Source: Platycnemis pennipes
Lineage: Eukaryota > Arthropoda > Insecta > Odonata > Platycnemididae
Assembly: GCA_933228895.1 (NCBI GenBank)
Contig: OW121853.1
Coordinates: forward strand, 123,772,133 to 123,836,132
Length of the DNA stretch: 64,000 bases
Direction of reading: 5' to 3'
In this document: positions 1 through 9,608 of the stretch, piece after piece
How the letters are laid out: the number at the start of each line of letters is the position of its first letter
Numbering within the stretch: the first letter of the stretch is position 1
Notes under the pieces: model-generated
The model's input: the letters and a program-made list of their open reading frames with translations, nothing else
What the model was told of the DNA's origin: nothing
The model's database searches: none
Translations under genes and position numbers: made by a program

Positions 1-75
1 CAACTCCTTGGTTACCTATTGGATATAATCCTGACGGTTTTAACCCCCCCCCCCCTCCCAAAGGGCATGGATGTT
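1..75 (+). repeat. MITE-6 right-end fragment
   Basis: The segment CTCCTTGGTTACC followed by GAYGGTTTYAA and a C-run matches the right end of the elements at 4046-4937 and 52895-53218. Only this end lies in the window. The 13-base C-run is probably a slippage tract inside the terminal repeat. Confidence 0.6.
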
Positions 76-626
76 ATGCCTGTCTGCAGAGTAACATCAT
101 CTTAGGTCAGATGGGACATTAAACCTTAGATCATGGAGAACCTACAACCCAACACTACTCAAATGATTTTCTCATGGATAGACCCAAATGATCCATATCT
201 CATCGCTACCGAAACGGAATAGAACAGAACCAATGATAATCAACGGTATCTTTGTGTCTTGCACAATTTATTTGGAGCGTGTAACGTCCAAATACGTTTC
301 AGGCGTTGTAATAATTTCCAGAAGTTGGGAAATGGGGACGCAAAAAAAAGAGGGAAAAGACCCTTTTCTTGCGTTTCCACTGTGGCTATCAATAACGCAA
401 ACTCATCCGGAAAAACACTGCCGGCCGTAAATGCCCTAATGAGAGATTTGAAGCGCCTGACAAGGCTCGAGGAATTGGAGTCGCATTTTCGCTTACCTAA
501 GCACAGAATTACAAATAACGATAACGCAAACGCACGCATTAAGATTCTCTGTGATCGGATCCCTGGTACAGTGACCAAGTTACGTTGAGTAATTAAGTAT
601 TATTAGAAAGTAAACTACCTACATTG
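76..626. other. Unassigned; partial copy of repeat R at 508-566
   Basis: No gene is recognised. The two overlapping ORFs at 240-590 on opposite strands have no motif. The stretch ATAACGATAACGCAAACGCACGC at 514-537, followed by a GATC-containing tail, matches the right end of the repeat at 36113-36352 and 18303-18538, so part of this block is a decayed copy of that repeat. Confidence 0.4.
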
Positions 627-902
627 GATCACTCACTCAGTGATTCAACCGAAGATTGGTTTTGATAGGTGAGGGTAGAGCTCACCCCTTACTAAGCCAA
701 TGGCGTGTGAAAATCACACATTAAGGGTAGAGGGACCAATTCCTTTCCCTTGGCCACCTGCGATTTCATACGAAATCCTGACACGCAGAAAATTGAATCG
801 CGAGGAATTTTGATGGGGGTGTGCAAAGAGGCTCTTGCCCGGGATTTGAACTCGGGACCCTCCGGTCAGTAGCTCGGTGCTCTACCCACTAGGCCACCAC
901 GT
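627..902 (-). repeat. SINE-2, tRNA-derived
   Basis: On the minus strand the head reads GTGGTGGCCTAGTGGGTAGA (A-box-like), and about 45 bases on comes GAGTTCAAATCCCGGG (B-box and T-arm). The body then reads AAAATTCCTCGCGATTC, CACACGCCATTGGC and GTGAGCTCTACCCTCACC. The same order is found at 41376-41653 on the plus strand and at 33838-34345 on the minus strand. RNA polymerase III transcription is known for this class of element; activity of this copy is not implied. No clear TSD was found. Confidence 0.82.
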
Positions 903-1281
903 TAGTAGCTTGAAGTGCAATTTTGTTTTCCAACAATTAAACAGAAGTTTTAGTCAGGTAATCGTTTAAAAAAATAAAAAGAAATGCTATGCAACAATAA
1001 CCGGGAACAGATTCTTTCAATGTAGCTCGCCTTCTAGTTGACGAGTTCTTATTTTAATATTGGAAAGGAATGCTGAATTTCTGGGTAATGTAAAGAAGGG
1101 ACGAAAGCCTGAATCAATAATTTCCTCTAAAGAACCTCCTTTCTCCGGTATTATCTCCAGTGACTCCCACAGCAAACACTGTATTCAAACAGGAGCCACG
1201 AAATTGGCTTCAAATAAACTTTACGGAAGAACGTTACGTTTCAGCCACCACGAACGGCTCACCAATAAGACTCAAATTGCC
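903..1281. other. Unassigned
   Basis: AT-rich sequence. The ORF that starts at 1060 runs straight into the MITE at 1282 and has no recognisable motif. Confidence 0.4.
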
Positions 1282-1816
1282 AATGAGGGAGTTTACTCGG
1301 AACTGAAATCGCAATTTCGTGCACGATATTGTTGGATGGAAACGAAAAAAGAAATTTAGTGAAAAAATTAATCTTCTAACCACAACCATTCACTCATAAA
1401 TCAAAAATTAAAATAAGCAAAAGGTGACGTCCACCGAAAAAGCTGCTGTGATAACATTGACGTCGTTTTCCTTCTGTCCTTGACTGTTCTTATGGGAAAG
1501 GAAGGGAGTGGAGGGGGTTCTCGGAAGGCCTACTCGCACAGATGCTGTCGTAACTGCTCCTATTGGCAGGGTCAGTTGTTTCACCCTCATTGTGATAAGG
1601 CGAAGTAGCTTCGCGGGCTCAGTTGTGATTGGACGAAGTCGATATACGTCAGAGGTTGCACCACGCCCACTTTTCCGAAAGGGTTAAAAACATCCGTTTT
1701 TCGCCGCCTATAACTCGAGAAATAATTGACGGATCAAAAAACGTAAAAATTTGGGTCTTTTTATTTTACAAACTCTATCATATTTGGCAATTAAAAAAAT
1801 GGTAAACGATCCCATT
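1282..1816 (+). mobile_element. MITE-1 copy 1 (full length)
   Basis: A 535-bp copy of a family found seven times in the window. It starts AATGAGGGAGTTTACTCGG and ends GGTAAACGATCCCATT, which are imperfect terminal inverted repeats of consensus AATGGGGNCGTTTAC. Inside are the family landmarks: CACTCATAAATCAAAAATT, AGCAAAAGGTGACGTCC, GAAAGGAAGGGAGTGGAGG, GATTGGACGAAGTCGATATA and CGCCTATAACTCGAG. There is no transposase ORF, so it is non-autonomous. No TSD is obvious, and the superfamily is not resolved. Confidence 0.8.
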
Positions 1817-2742
1817 GCTGAAAAACAGCCTTTATGAACAGAAATTTTGAAAAGCCTAATATGCTACGCATTGACTCTCTGGGAACTATCGATACGAAAT
1901 AACAGTGATAGACAAGAATAACTGTTAAATGTTACTTCTCGTATTGCATGCTAGATGATTAATAAAAATAACCCATTCCACCAACATAAAAACCTCCTTA
2001 AGCATCCCAAATCATTCTATTCTTCAGAGGAGCTTCCTCAGATGCTTCCACCCCTTACCATGGAACTTGATGCAGATGTAGGACGCCGTATTGAACGCTG
2101 AAAGATATCGTGAAGTTGTAAAGAGTACTGAACCGAATATGTACAGATCAAAGTGAGGACGTTGGCAACCCGAGTTTACTCGGAAAGCAATCAGGGAACA
2201 CTATGTTTACGCAAGCGGAGCAGGGCGAAAGGAAGGGTGAGAGGATGAGGAAAAGAGGGAGATGAGAAAAAGAGGGAGAATAAGAAGCCGATGAAGATCA
2301 GGGAGGGAGGAATATTGAACAAAGATTGGGGGAGATGAAGGCGGTGAAAGGGCGGTGGGGAATTGGAATTCTCAATTCTTTCCTCAAACAAGAAGAGGCA
2401 AATCTTCTTCGAGGAGGCCGAAACGTAGCCGATGAAGCAGAAGAGCGGAAGTCTCGAGAATGAAGCGAAGGGATGCATGAGTAACCGTGGGTTTGGAGAG
2501 GAATTGGAATCATCTGAAGGTCCTCGCTCCCTCCTTACTATTCCTCTCTCCTCTTCTCCTGGGTGCTGAAAAAGAGCTCCACGACTACTCAGTGGTTTTC
2601 ATAATGAAATAGGCACGTGATATCACGGAATATTTCAACTTTTACGCTCCATCAGGAGATGAATCACACTTCTGTGCGATGTTTCAGTCAAGAAAGAAAA
2701 GTACATTTTACTTACAAGTACAAACGTACAAGTTAATTAGAT
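1817..2742. other. Unassigned; purine-rich tract 2205-2500
   Basis: No gene is recognised. At 2205-2500 the plus strand is strongly A/G-biased (runs of GAGGA and GGGAG), so the minus-strand ORFs there are low-complexity Ser/Pro/Phe-rich artefacts. Confidence 0.45.
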
Positions 2743-3092
2743 AACAACTTTTTTCGGAGATCGGGTTGGTGGCTAGAGTACTGGCCTCCCATCCCGATGG
2801 CCCGGGTTCGATTCCCGGCAGTGGCGGATTTTTTTCAGTGGAAAACCGGTCCCCACTTGAGTGCCTAGTGGAGGGCATTTCAAGTTCAGTACTCCGTCCG
2901 TCGGATGGGACGTTTAGTCGTGGTCCCCTTGGCGCCTTTCGTTAAGAGTAGGGTAATGCCGGACGCCGGGTTTCTCTCCACTCTTCCTCCGTTCCCTGAA
3001 AACTCCTACCCAATTATCCACCTATTCTATATGGCGGAAATGACCTCAGCTGTCGGTCGCCTCCCCTAAATAACCAACCAACAACTTTTTTC
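2743..3092 (+). mobile_element. SINE-1, tRNA-derived, intact with 13-bp TSD
   Basis: The body at 2756-3079 is flanked by the perfect direct repeat AACAACTTTTTTC (2743-2755 and 3080-3092). The tRNA-like head has an A-box (GTGGCTAGAGTACTGG) and a B-box (GGGTTCGATTCCCGG at about 2804-2818). The body carries AGTACTCCGTCCGTCGGA, GACGCCGGGTTTCTCTCC and the 3' end CAGCTGTCGGTCGCC. The perfect TSD indicates a fairly recent LINE-mobilised insertion. It is the reference copy for related pieces at 6228-9595, 35745-35810, 43205-43452 and 63148-63945. Confidence 0.92.
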
Positions 3093-4045
3093 TGTTACTG
3101 ATCAAATACTGAAACTTCGAAATAAATTAGAAAAAAATATGACTAACTTGTATCTATTAAAATTCGGTTTGATCGGATGACAGGTTTTACCTTACGAATT
3201 TTCAAAGTGGTGACTTGTTTGAAAAGCATTTTAAAAAACCTTTAATTTTTCTAATTTCAATACCATAAAAAATAGAAAGTATGTTCAAATATTTTTGTTT
3301 TTATGCGTGAACGCAGAATTAAATCCGCTAAATCTTCATGAATCTAATTTTCAAGAGACCATTGATTAGGTAATCAGGCTGCAATCACGGGGATCTATAT
3401 TTTTTTATCCCACCACCAGGGACTGGACTTCTATTTCGAGATCTTCTAAAGTAGTCCCTTTAAGATTTAAAATACGTAACAAGAGTCGGTTTTCGAGTAA
3501 AAAACTAAATTGGGAAGCTTGGTGTCCACAGAAAGATGATATGAGAACAATGCACTCTTATAAATGATTCACATCACTCACTATCCATAATTAGTGATCT
3601 CTGAAGTAAACAAATACCATAAGTTCTGCTATTAACTGAAGTTTCAATAACGGAAGGTTTAGATGGAAGAAAAATACTTTCCACAAAACTCATTTTTAGC
3701 TCCACAAACGGCCCTCCCCTCTTCATCCTCTTCAACAACCAATTTCTCCTCTTCCTCCTTTCCCAGAAACACTCTCCTGTCTGCCTGGACCTTCAGATTA
3801 CCATCTCCACACATGACATCCGCCATACATACAATCCTCCCTCTTCCAATGATGTTGCTTGTGGTTGAAAGTACTCTACCCCCTCCGACAAAAATGAATT
3901 TGTATTTTCCATCCGTGCTTCACTAATTTGAATTTACTTCTGACCGCGCTCCAATAGAACAATGAAGGAATACATTAAAATTAAACATATGCACCACGAA
4001 TTTAGGAGCATAAAGTCCTCTCTTATAACTGAATGAACTAAAAAA
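3093..4045. other. Unassigned AT-rich
   Basis: No motif is recognised. The 87-residue ORF at 3663-3926 is Ser/Pro-rich, lies in pyrimidine-rich DNA and resembles no known family. Confidence 0.4.
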
Positions 4046-4261
4046 CATCCATGCCCTGGGGGGGGTGCGTTTGAAGCCGTCGGGATTATCTCGAAAGGGT
4101 AACCAAGGAGTCACTTGGTACAAACACGAATGGTTCGAAAATTTAGTGCGTCTTAATTGCTCGTTACAATTGTTTTCACTTGATAAAAAGAGTCGTTTCA
4201 GGCGTTATGTGGTGTAATAACATAATTAAATAAGATTGGCAATTTTCCACAGAGAAATCTT

Positions 4262-4304
4262 TACTGCGACCGGTTTCGATGTGATACATCATCATCAGGT
4301 GACC
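4262..4304 (-). ncRNA. Hammerhead-ribozyme-like motif in FB-1 left arm
   Basis: Read on the minus strand: CTGATGA (4298-4292), then T, then a perfect 5-bp stem GATGT/ACATC with loop ATC, then GAAA (4277-4274), then the self-complementary ACCGGT stem III, then C (4268) at the NUH cleavage position (GTC). All core residues match the type I hammerhead consensus. Stem I is weak: only the first pair (G4267 with C4299) is canonical. Self-cleavage is therefore uncertain. Confidence 0.6.
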
Positions 4305-4664
4305 AAATCTCAACAAAGTCCAGTACATATACAAATGAGGGGAGGGACCGGGGGAAAACAAGGAGTGAGGGAAGAGGAAGGGAAGAGGGCCTAAACCAAG
4401 GGTGATAACGGAAAAAGGGGGAGAGGAGGGAGAACTGGTGCTAGGGGTGGGTGTTGGGGAAACTCAACTCCTCAAACAGCCAGGGTTTCCCAGTTCTATG
4501 TGTGGTTTTCCAACACCCACCCCTAGCACCAGTTCTCCTTCCTCTCCCCCTTTTTCTGGAGTCACCCTTGGTTTTGGCCCTCTTCCCCTCCTCTTCCCTC
4601 ACTCCTTGTTTTTTTCCCCGGTCCCTCCCCTCATTTGTATATGTACTGGAGTTTGTTGAGATTT

Positions 4665-4706
4665 GGTCAACTGATGATGATGAATCACATCGAAACCGGT
4701 CGCAGT
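4665..4706 (+). ncRNA. Hammerhead-ribozyme-like motif in FB-1 right arm
   Basis: CTGATGA at 4671-4677, stem II GATG/CATC (the fifth pair of the other arm is lost to A.A), GAAA at 4692-4695, self-complementary ACCGGT and cleavage triplet GTC at 4699-4701. It is the inverted counterpart of the left-arm motif with two or three substitutions. Stem I is not convincingly paired. Confidence 0.55.
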
Positions 4707-4937
4707 AAATAATTTCTTTGTGGAAAATTGCCAATCTTATTTAATTATGTTTTCACTTGAGTTTTTCTCGTCTGTTTCGATTATAGATGAGAATTAAACA
4801 CGAGAGTAAACAATGAATGAGGTTGCAATCGGCGGTTTCAGCTCATCATTTTCGCAAAACAATCCTGTTTATATCACGTGACTCCTTGGTTACCCATTCG
4901 AGATAATCCCGACGGTTTCAAACACAACCCCCCTACA

Positions 4938-5654
4938 GTGTGAAAATCCTTCTCCGGTGGAATATGAACCCGCCAGCTCGAGTTTGACAGACAAGAGTTT
5001 ACCCCACGCCACCGAGACTGGCACCATAACGTCGCTATATAAACTTCTAACGGGAATATTGCTGTTGAATAAACAGACCGACTTCATGGGCAGCACGCAA
5101 TCCACGATTGTCCGGATTTCGAGTGAAAGTCGAACGCGTGTACAATCACCTTTGCGAGGTGTCCCAGCCAAGTCCGCCGATAGTTTATTTACACGTCTTC
5201 AATTTGTGCGAAAGTCGCTCAAAATCGGGGCGCGGTCACTGTAGCGAAGTGTGACGGCCCTAATGCCCTGCGGACTCATTATTTATTACGTCACCCACGA
5301 CCAGCGCGCCACGGCGACTAGACCAAATTGGCTCCGGCCAAAGACGGTTTGCGGATGTTCGCTTCTGTGTTCTCCCCGCCTCGCTGTCAATGGACGACAT
5401 GCACACTGACGGGTGAAATAGCCACGGATCAGCAATAAGGGCAGCTAATCCTCGAGGTGATCCACGTAACACTCTCTTCGTGTATCCCGTTAAAAGGACC
5501 TGGTTATTATGAATGTGATGGAATCTGAGAGGACAACGGCCAATCCACCACAGGATCCAGCTGATATAATGCAGTTTATTAACACATCTATTCTAATTAA
5601 CGGACATATTAGAGCATAAATCGACTTCATATAGAAATAGAATCGATGTGATCG
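4938..5654. other. Unassigned
   Basis: GC is higher than in the flanks, with several CG dinucleotides at 5100-5480. The opposing ORFs at 4890-5244 and 5260-5472 show no domain. The 3' part (5580-5650, AACGGACATATTAGAGC and onward) may already belong to the LINE-B copy that follows. Confidence 0.35.
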
Positions 5655-6214
5655 ACTGGGTATGAACTTGAACGTGTGCAGCGAAGATCGGCAAGATTTG
5701 AAAAGGGACGGTACGATGATCATATTCGCGTAACCAGTCTATTAAATGAATTAAAGTGGGAATCATTGTCAGATCGCAGGCTGAAATTAATCTTCAATAA
5801 ATTCCAAGATAATATTTTCAGCGATGACGCTAAAAATATTTTGCGAACCCCAACTTACTATGGTAGACTGGACCATAATAAAAAATTAAAGAAATTGATT
5901 GCCGAACTGACAGATTCAAAATGTCCTTTTTTCCTCTTACAATTAAGGATATGAATAGCGGTAAATTAATCCAATACGAGTGTATCAATGGATATGATAG
6001 GTAGTTGCGTGCTAGTATAAGGAGTTTAAGCTAACCCAACCAACTTCAAGATATTACATGCTTGCTTGGCTATTTTTATCTTTTTTTTAAATAGTGAAGT
6101 TTGGACTAGTATATTATTACTGATCCTTTTTATGCATTATATTTCGTGCGTATTAGGTGAGAATTCATCCCCTGCCACACACCTTTATGGGGATTGAAGG
6201 GTATTATGAAGATT
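5655..6214 (+). pseudogene. LINE-B 3' fragment (CR1/Jockey-like RT C-terminus and 3' UTR)
   Basis: This is the C-terminal end of a CR1/Jockey-type reverse transcriptase ORF (5676-5954), reading RRSARFEKGRYDDHI ... LLNELKWESLSDRRLKL ... PTYYGRLDH. In this family the stretch follows the RT domain (thumb and C-terminal region). A frameshift near 5930 breaks the usual RTDRFKMSFFPRTIRD end. The 3' UTR ends in the family tail CCCCTGCCACACACCTTTAT ... GGGTATTATG. The copy is 5'-truncated, as is normal for LINEs. A SINE TSD starts at its last bases (6215). Confidence 0.85.
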
Positions 6215-6332
6215 TATCCTGAAGGGACCAGGCTCGAATTCCGCCAAAGGCGAATGTTTTCCAGCGGTATGCCGATGATTCTTTTTTCAATAACATGCGG
6301 AGAACGCTTCCAGTGTTAGTAGGGTAAAGGGG

Positions 6333-6362
6333 GGTGAATCGGACCAGCGGGTGAATAGGAAC
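6333..6362 (+). promoter_or_regulatory. Left subterminal repeats of the pogo element
   Basis: Two imperfect direct copies occur: GGTGAATCGGACC (6333-6345) and GGTGAATAGGAAC (6351-6363). A third degenerate copy (GGTGAAAAGGATC) lies near 6724. They resemble transposase-binding repeats in pogo-type ends; binding is inferred. Confidence 0.55.
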
Positions 6363-7510
6363 GCTTTTCAAAAAGTGCGCTCAGACCCGAAACGGTATCA
6401 CTTGAGACTGACTACGTTTTAGGAATTGCTTTTTTGTAATCTTGTCCTTCTAGTAGAGTGAAAACGAGAACTCGACGACTGAATTTAAGCAAATGATACT
6501 CTGTCGAATGGAAGCCTACCATACGAGAGAGGTGTGAAATTGGGTATTTAGAAAACCTCGTATAGGTTCAAAGTAAGGTGACATTGTAGCGCTTACTCAG
6601 ATTTCAAGTTTTTCTTTCCTGAAAGGAAATCTAATACCATAGCTGCCACATTAGGTTACTTTTTTGAGCCTTGTATGAATATCGGAGTTACCAAACATGA
6701 TACAAAATCATATTACTTAGTCGGGTGAAAAGGATCAGCACGCGCAGGAGTTCAGTTCCAAGCCGCTGATCGAGGGTGAAGCATTGAACCAGTTATACTC
6801 AACTGACACTTGGAAAAATTACTTCTGCTACTGAAAAGTAAGTAGATATACAACTAATATTGATAAATTGCTTACTTACACTTAATGTTTGACATTAAAA
6901 ACATCAAATGTTTATAAGAATGTTTGAGCGAAAGTGGCTAAAAAATTGTTTTTAGGCCATACTCTTTTATTTAAGTATTATAAGAAGTTTAATGGAATAA
7001 ACCTATTTTAATGCTATTCTATATCACGTTATAGATATTTACTACGTATAACGAGGAGGAGGAAAGAGATTTTCCCCGTCATAGAGGTGAATTATTACGG
7101 CGACGAGCATGATTTACAGGCTGAGCGAGAGGTAAGCTACCTTCGTTTGATGTAACATATGTTGTGTACTGTTCCATATATATTAACCAATTATTCGCTG
7201 AAACAATATCATAAAACATACGCATTTCGTGATGGAAATTTATTGTTAATAATTCACATTGAGTTCCATACCTATACATTCTACATTACTCAGTGGTCTA
7301 TATTTTCCAATCTGAAAGAAAAGGAGGTGATATAATGTACGTGATAGAGGGATTGCCAGAGTATTAAATATTATATATGGCAACAGAATTAGTTGTGGAA
7401 CGCCTTACAACCTCCTTTTGATAGCGTAACATTAGCAAAATTTCATTTAAAACGTATTTATGAAAGTGATAATTTTCACTTACCGTTAATGTTTTTCCTT
7501 TTGGATTAAG

Positions 7511-9014
7511 ATGGGGAAGTACCGGCGAAAAACGGAACAGACACGGACAGAGGAGGATATGAGAATGGCGCTAAAAGCTTTCAGAGAGGGAAGAAGCATG
7601 AGGCATTCTGCCGAACTTTTCAATGTTCCCCGTACTTGCCTCTATCGTAGGATAGTAGCGGATACGGAAAAATTGAAGACAAGAGGGGGGCAAAATGTCT
7701 TCTCAGTGGAAGAAGAGGAAGCATTAATTAGAATAATTCTTAGGTTATGTGAAATTGGGTTCGGATTGACAAGAGATGATGTCATGAATGTGGCATATGA
7801 ATTTTCCATTGAAAACAACATAAAAAACAATTTCTGTGCGTGAAAAAAACGAGCAGGCAAGGATTGGTTCTTGAATTTTATATCTAGACTTCCTTTAAGT
7901 CTTCGAAAACCCGAAGGTTTGTCAGTGGCTCGAGCTGAGGGTTGTTGCGTGCTGCAATGCAAGTGGACATTACATACCACCTTTTGTAATTTTTAAGGGG
8001 AAAAAGTTCCATAAGGAATGGGAGGATGGATTTCCGTTGGGATCTAAAATTTTTATGTCCGATTCAGGGTGGATAAATGAGGATCTTTTTTTGGAGTGGC
8101 TAAAGCACTTTCAAGCAAACAGGATTCCTGGCCGATGCATTTTAGTCCTCGATGGCCACGCATCACACAAGACTCTTCCTGTTCTACTGTTCTGTGAAAG
8201 GAATGAGATCACTCTCTTATCACTGCCCAGCCACACTACACAAAGGTTTCAACCTCTGGATAGGTCTTTTTATAAACCATTAAAGACATACTACGATATT
8301 GAAACAAATGCGTATATGACAGTTTGTAAGGGGGATAGAAAGATGACTAAATTTAATTTTGGTCGGCTTTTTCGAAATGCATGGAGCAAAGCCGCAACAA
8401 TCGGCAACGCTGAAAATGGATTCCGATCAACAGGAATATTCCCTCTGAATCCGGGTATCCTGACGGAGTTAGATCTTCATCCTTCTAATCTCGGAAGCTC
8501 ACACGCCCCAGAAGAAGCATCAACTCCTTTTTCGACAAATTCATCTTCCGATCAAAAATTAACTGCCAGTCCCTATGAAGAAAGCCAATCCTCGACATCA
8601 ACATCTGAGGAATCGTCAAATACTTTGGGTAGGTCTTTCCATAATTTACTACCTACACCAGAAAAAAGAATGAAAGTCAATGTGAAAAGGTCAAGAAAGC
8701 AAATTGCTCAAATACTTACTTCTCCAGCTGTAATAGAAGAAACAAAGCAACGACTGAAGAAACAAAATATTAGGAACGCGAAGGGAACTTGCAGAAACTT
8801 ATATGAATCATCTTCAGATAGGGACGGCAATACTGAGAATGGGGAAAACTCAGCTGATGATACGCTTTGTGGCTTCTGCTCCAAGTCTTATAATTGTGCG
8901 AATTCGTCAACGTTTAGAGACTGGATTAAGTGCATGAAGTGTAATTGTTGGTACCATGAGCTGTGTGTAGGTGCTAAGGGGCGAGATAAATTTACTTGTG
9001 GTAAATGTGCTTAA
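7511..9014 (+). pseudogene. Pogo/Tigger-like transposase with PHD-like finger, broken
   Basis: A cut-and-paste transposase remnant. The first part (7511-7843) has a pipsqueak/CENP-B-type helix-turn-helix (MRHSAELFNVPRTCLYRRIV), the DNA-binding domain. An in-frame TGA at 7841 interrupts it, and the same frame continues into AGKDWFLNFISR ... LRKPEGLSVARAEG to about 7938. The frame then jumps to NASGHYIPPFVIFKGK (from about 7958), so roughly 100-150 codons are missing. These include the first catalytic Asp, normally in NVDETG. The remaining DDE core keeps Asp 2 (LVLDGHASHK) and Asp 3 (QPLDRSFYKPLK); the long ORF 8037-9014 covers this part. The last ~50 residues hold a PHD-like zinc finger (CGFC ... 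CMKCNCWYHELC ... CGKC). PHD-type C-termini are known in some animal pogo-like transposases. This copy cannot be active. Confidence 0.92.
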
Positions 9015-9216
9015 TTGTTTTGGTAAATTTGTTCTATTTTGTTCTATATGTTCAGATTTGGTGATGTATGTCTATTTGTAAAGTTATGTTTTACTCTAAG
9101 AAGGTGTCGTCGAAATATCTCCAGACTGCACTACATTGTTAATAGCAATGATGCAAAATTTCAAAATTTTATGGAATAAAACTTAAGAAAACTAAAATTT
9201 ATAACGTTATTTTACT

Positions 9217-9278
9217 GGTCCGATTCAGCCTCTAATCTGGTCCGATTCGCCCTCCAAGTCGTCGGGCGAATAGGACCA
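9217..9278 (+). promoter_or_regulatory. Right subterminal repeats of the pogo element
   Basis: GGTCCGATTCAGCC (9217-9230) and GGTCCGATTCGCCC (9239-9252) are inverse copies of the left-end repeats, and GGGCGAATAGGACC (9264-9277) is a further copy in the opposite direction. Together with the terminal repeat they make at least four copies at this end. Confidence 0.55.
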
Positions 9279-9608
9279 TGCAGTCTCTTGAAGAAATTGC
9301 TCCAGGACCGTTCTATTCAGAGCAACCACGCTGAAAATTGCGTTTTAAACTGGAAAAACATCAAGTCCTTTGCTGATAATGCTTTCAGAATGTAACTGTT
9401 TACACAAACGAGGAAATCGACGATTTTCCTTTTTGTGGCCCGATTCACCCCCTTTTACCCTACCTACTCTGCCTATCGGATTGAAAGTTAAAACGTGGAT
9501 GACTTCGCTGAGAGTCGGCTTACGTCGGCGCCGGGTTTCTCTCCAACCTCACTCTATTTCCTGACATATTCCAACCTCTACCCAGAAACGCAACCTATCC
9601 TGAAGGGA

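Larger units (their letters stand above)
4171..4760. mobile_element. Foldback element FB-1 with hammerhead-like cores, 13-bp TSD
   Basis: The insertion 4184-4747 is bracketed by the perfect direct repeat TGTTTTCACTTGA (4171-4183 and 4748-4760). Almost all of it is one inverted repeat: left arm about 4221-4460, right arm about 4508-4747, loop about 47 bases. About 37 bases at the left edge (TAAAAAGAGTCGTTTCAGGC...) are unpaired and form an asymmetric tail. Each arm ends in CTTATTTAATTA-type sequence preceded by TGTGGAAAATTG. Each arm also carries a hammerhead-ribozyme-like motif (4262-4304 minus, 4665-4706 plus). Variable-length TSDs and hammerheads are known in Penelope-like elements; assigning FB-1 to that class is inference. 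The opposing ORFs at 4402-4734 are by-products of the palindrome. Confidence 0.88.
4046..4937. mobile_element. MITE-6 copy with long inverted ends, split by a foldback element
   Basis: The left end (about 4054-4135, CCCTGGGGGGGGTGCG then GTCGGGATTATCTCGAAA and GGTAACCAAGGAGTCAC) is the inverse of the right end (about 4877-4937, GTGACTCCTTGGTTACCCAT then TCGAGATAATCCCGACGG). The ends are roughly 60-80 bp imperfect terminal inverted repeats. Removing the foldback and one TSD copy leaves about 310 bp, close to the uninterrupted copy at 52895-53218 (324 bp). Outer boundaries are approximate; the fragment at 1-75 suggests the family may extend a few bases past the C/G run. Confidence 0.75.
6322..9460 (+). 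mobile_element. Pogo/Tigger-like DNA transposon (complete ends, defective transposase)
   Basis: The element begins GGGTAAAGGGGGGTGAATCG and ends CGATTCACCCCCTTTTACCC, near-perfect inverted repeats of about 24 bp. It is flanked on both sides by TA (6320-6321 and 9461-9462), the TSD used by the Tc1/mariner/pogo superfamily. At 3139 bp it is a normal size for a pogo-type element. It contains a transposase reading frame (7511-9014), a polyadenylation-type AATAAA near 9174, and repeated ends of the type GGTGAATCGGACC. The first ~1.2 kb before the ORF has no coding motif and may be 5' UTR or promoter. Confidence 0.93.
6215..9608 (+). mobile_element. 5'-truncated SINE-1-like element with 13-bp TSD, host of the pogo insertion
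   Basis: The perfect direct repeat TATCCTGAAGGGA occurs at 6215-6227 and 9596-9608. The SINE itself is 6228-6321 plus 9463-9595: a B-box-like GGCTCGAATTCCGCC at the left and GCCGGGTTTCTCTCCAACCT at the right, which matches SINE-1 at 2966-2984. The two halves are separated by the TA-flanked pogo element. Removing that element leaves ...GTTAGTACCTACTCTGCCTA..., similar to the SINE-1 AGTACTCCGTCCGTCGGA block. Confidence 0.85.

Noticed and set aside
4402..4734. Overlapping ORFs on both strands
   Set aside because: They are mirror products of the FB-1 palindrome (Pro/Ser-rich versus Gly/Arg-rich).
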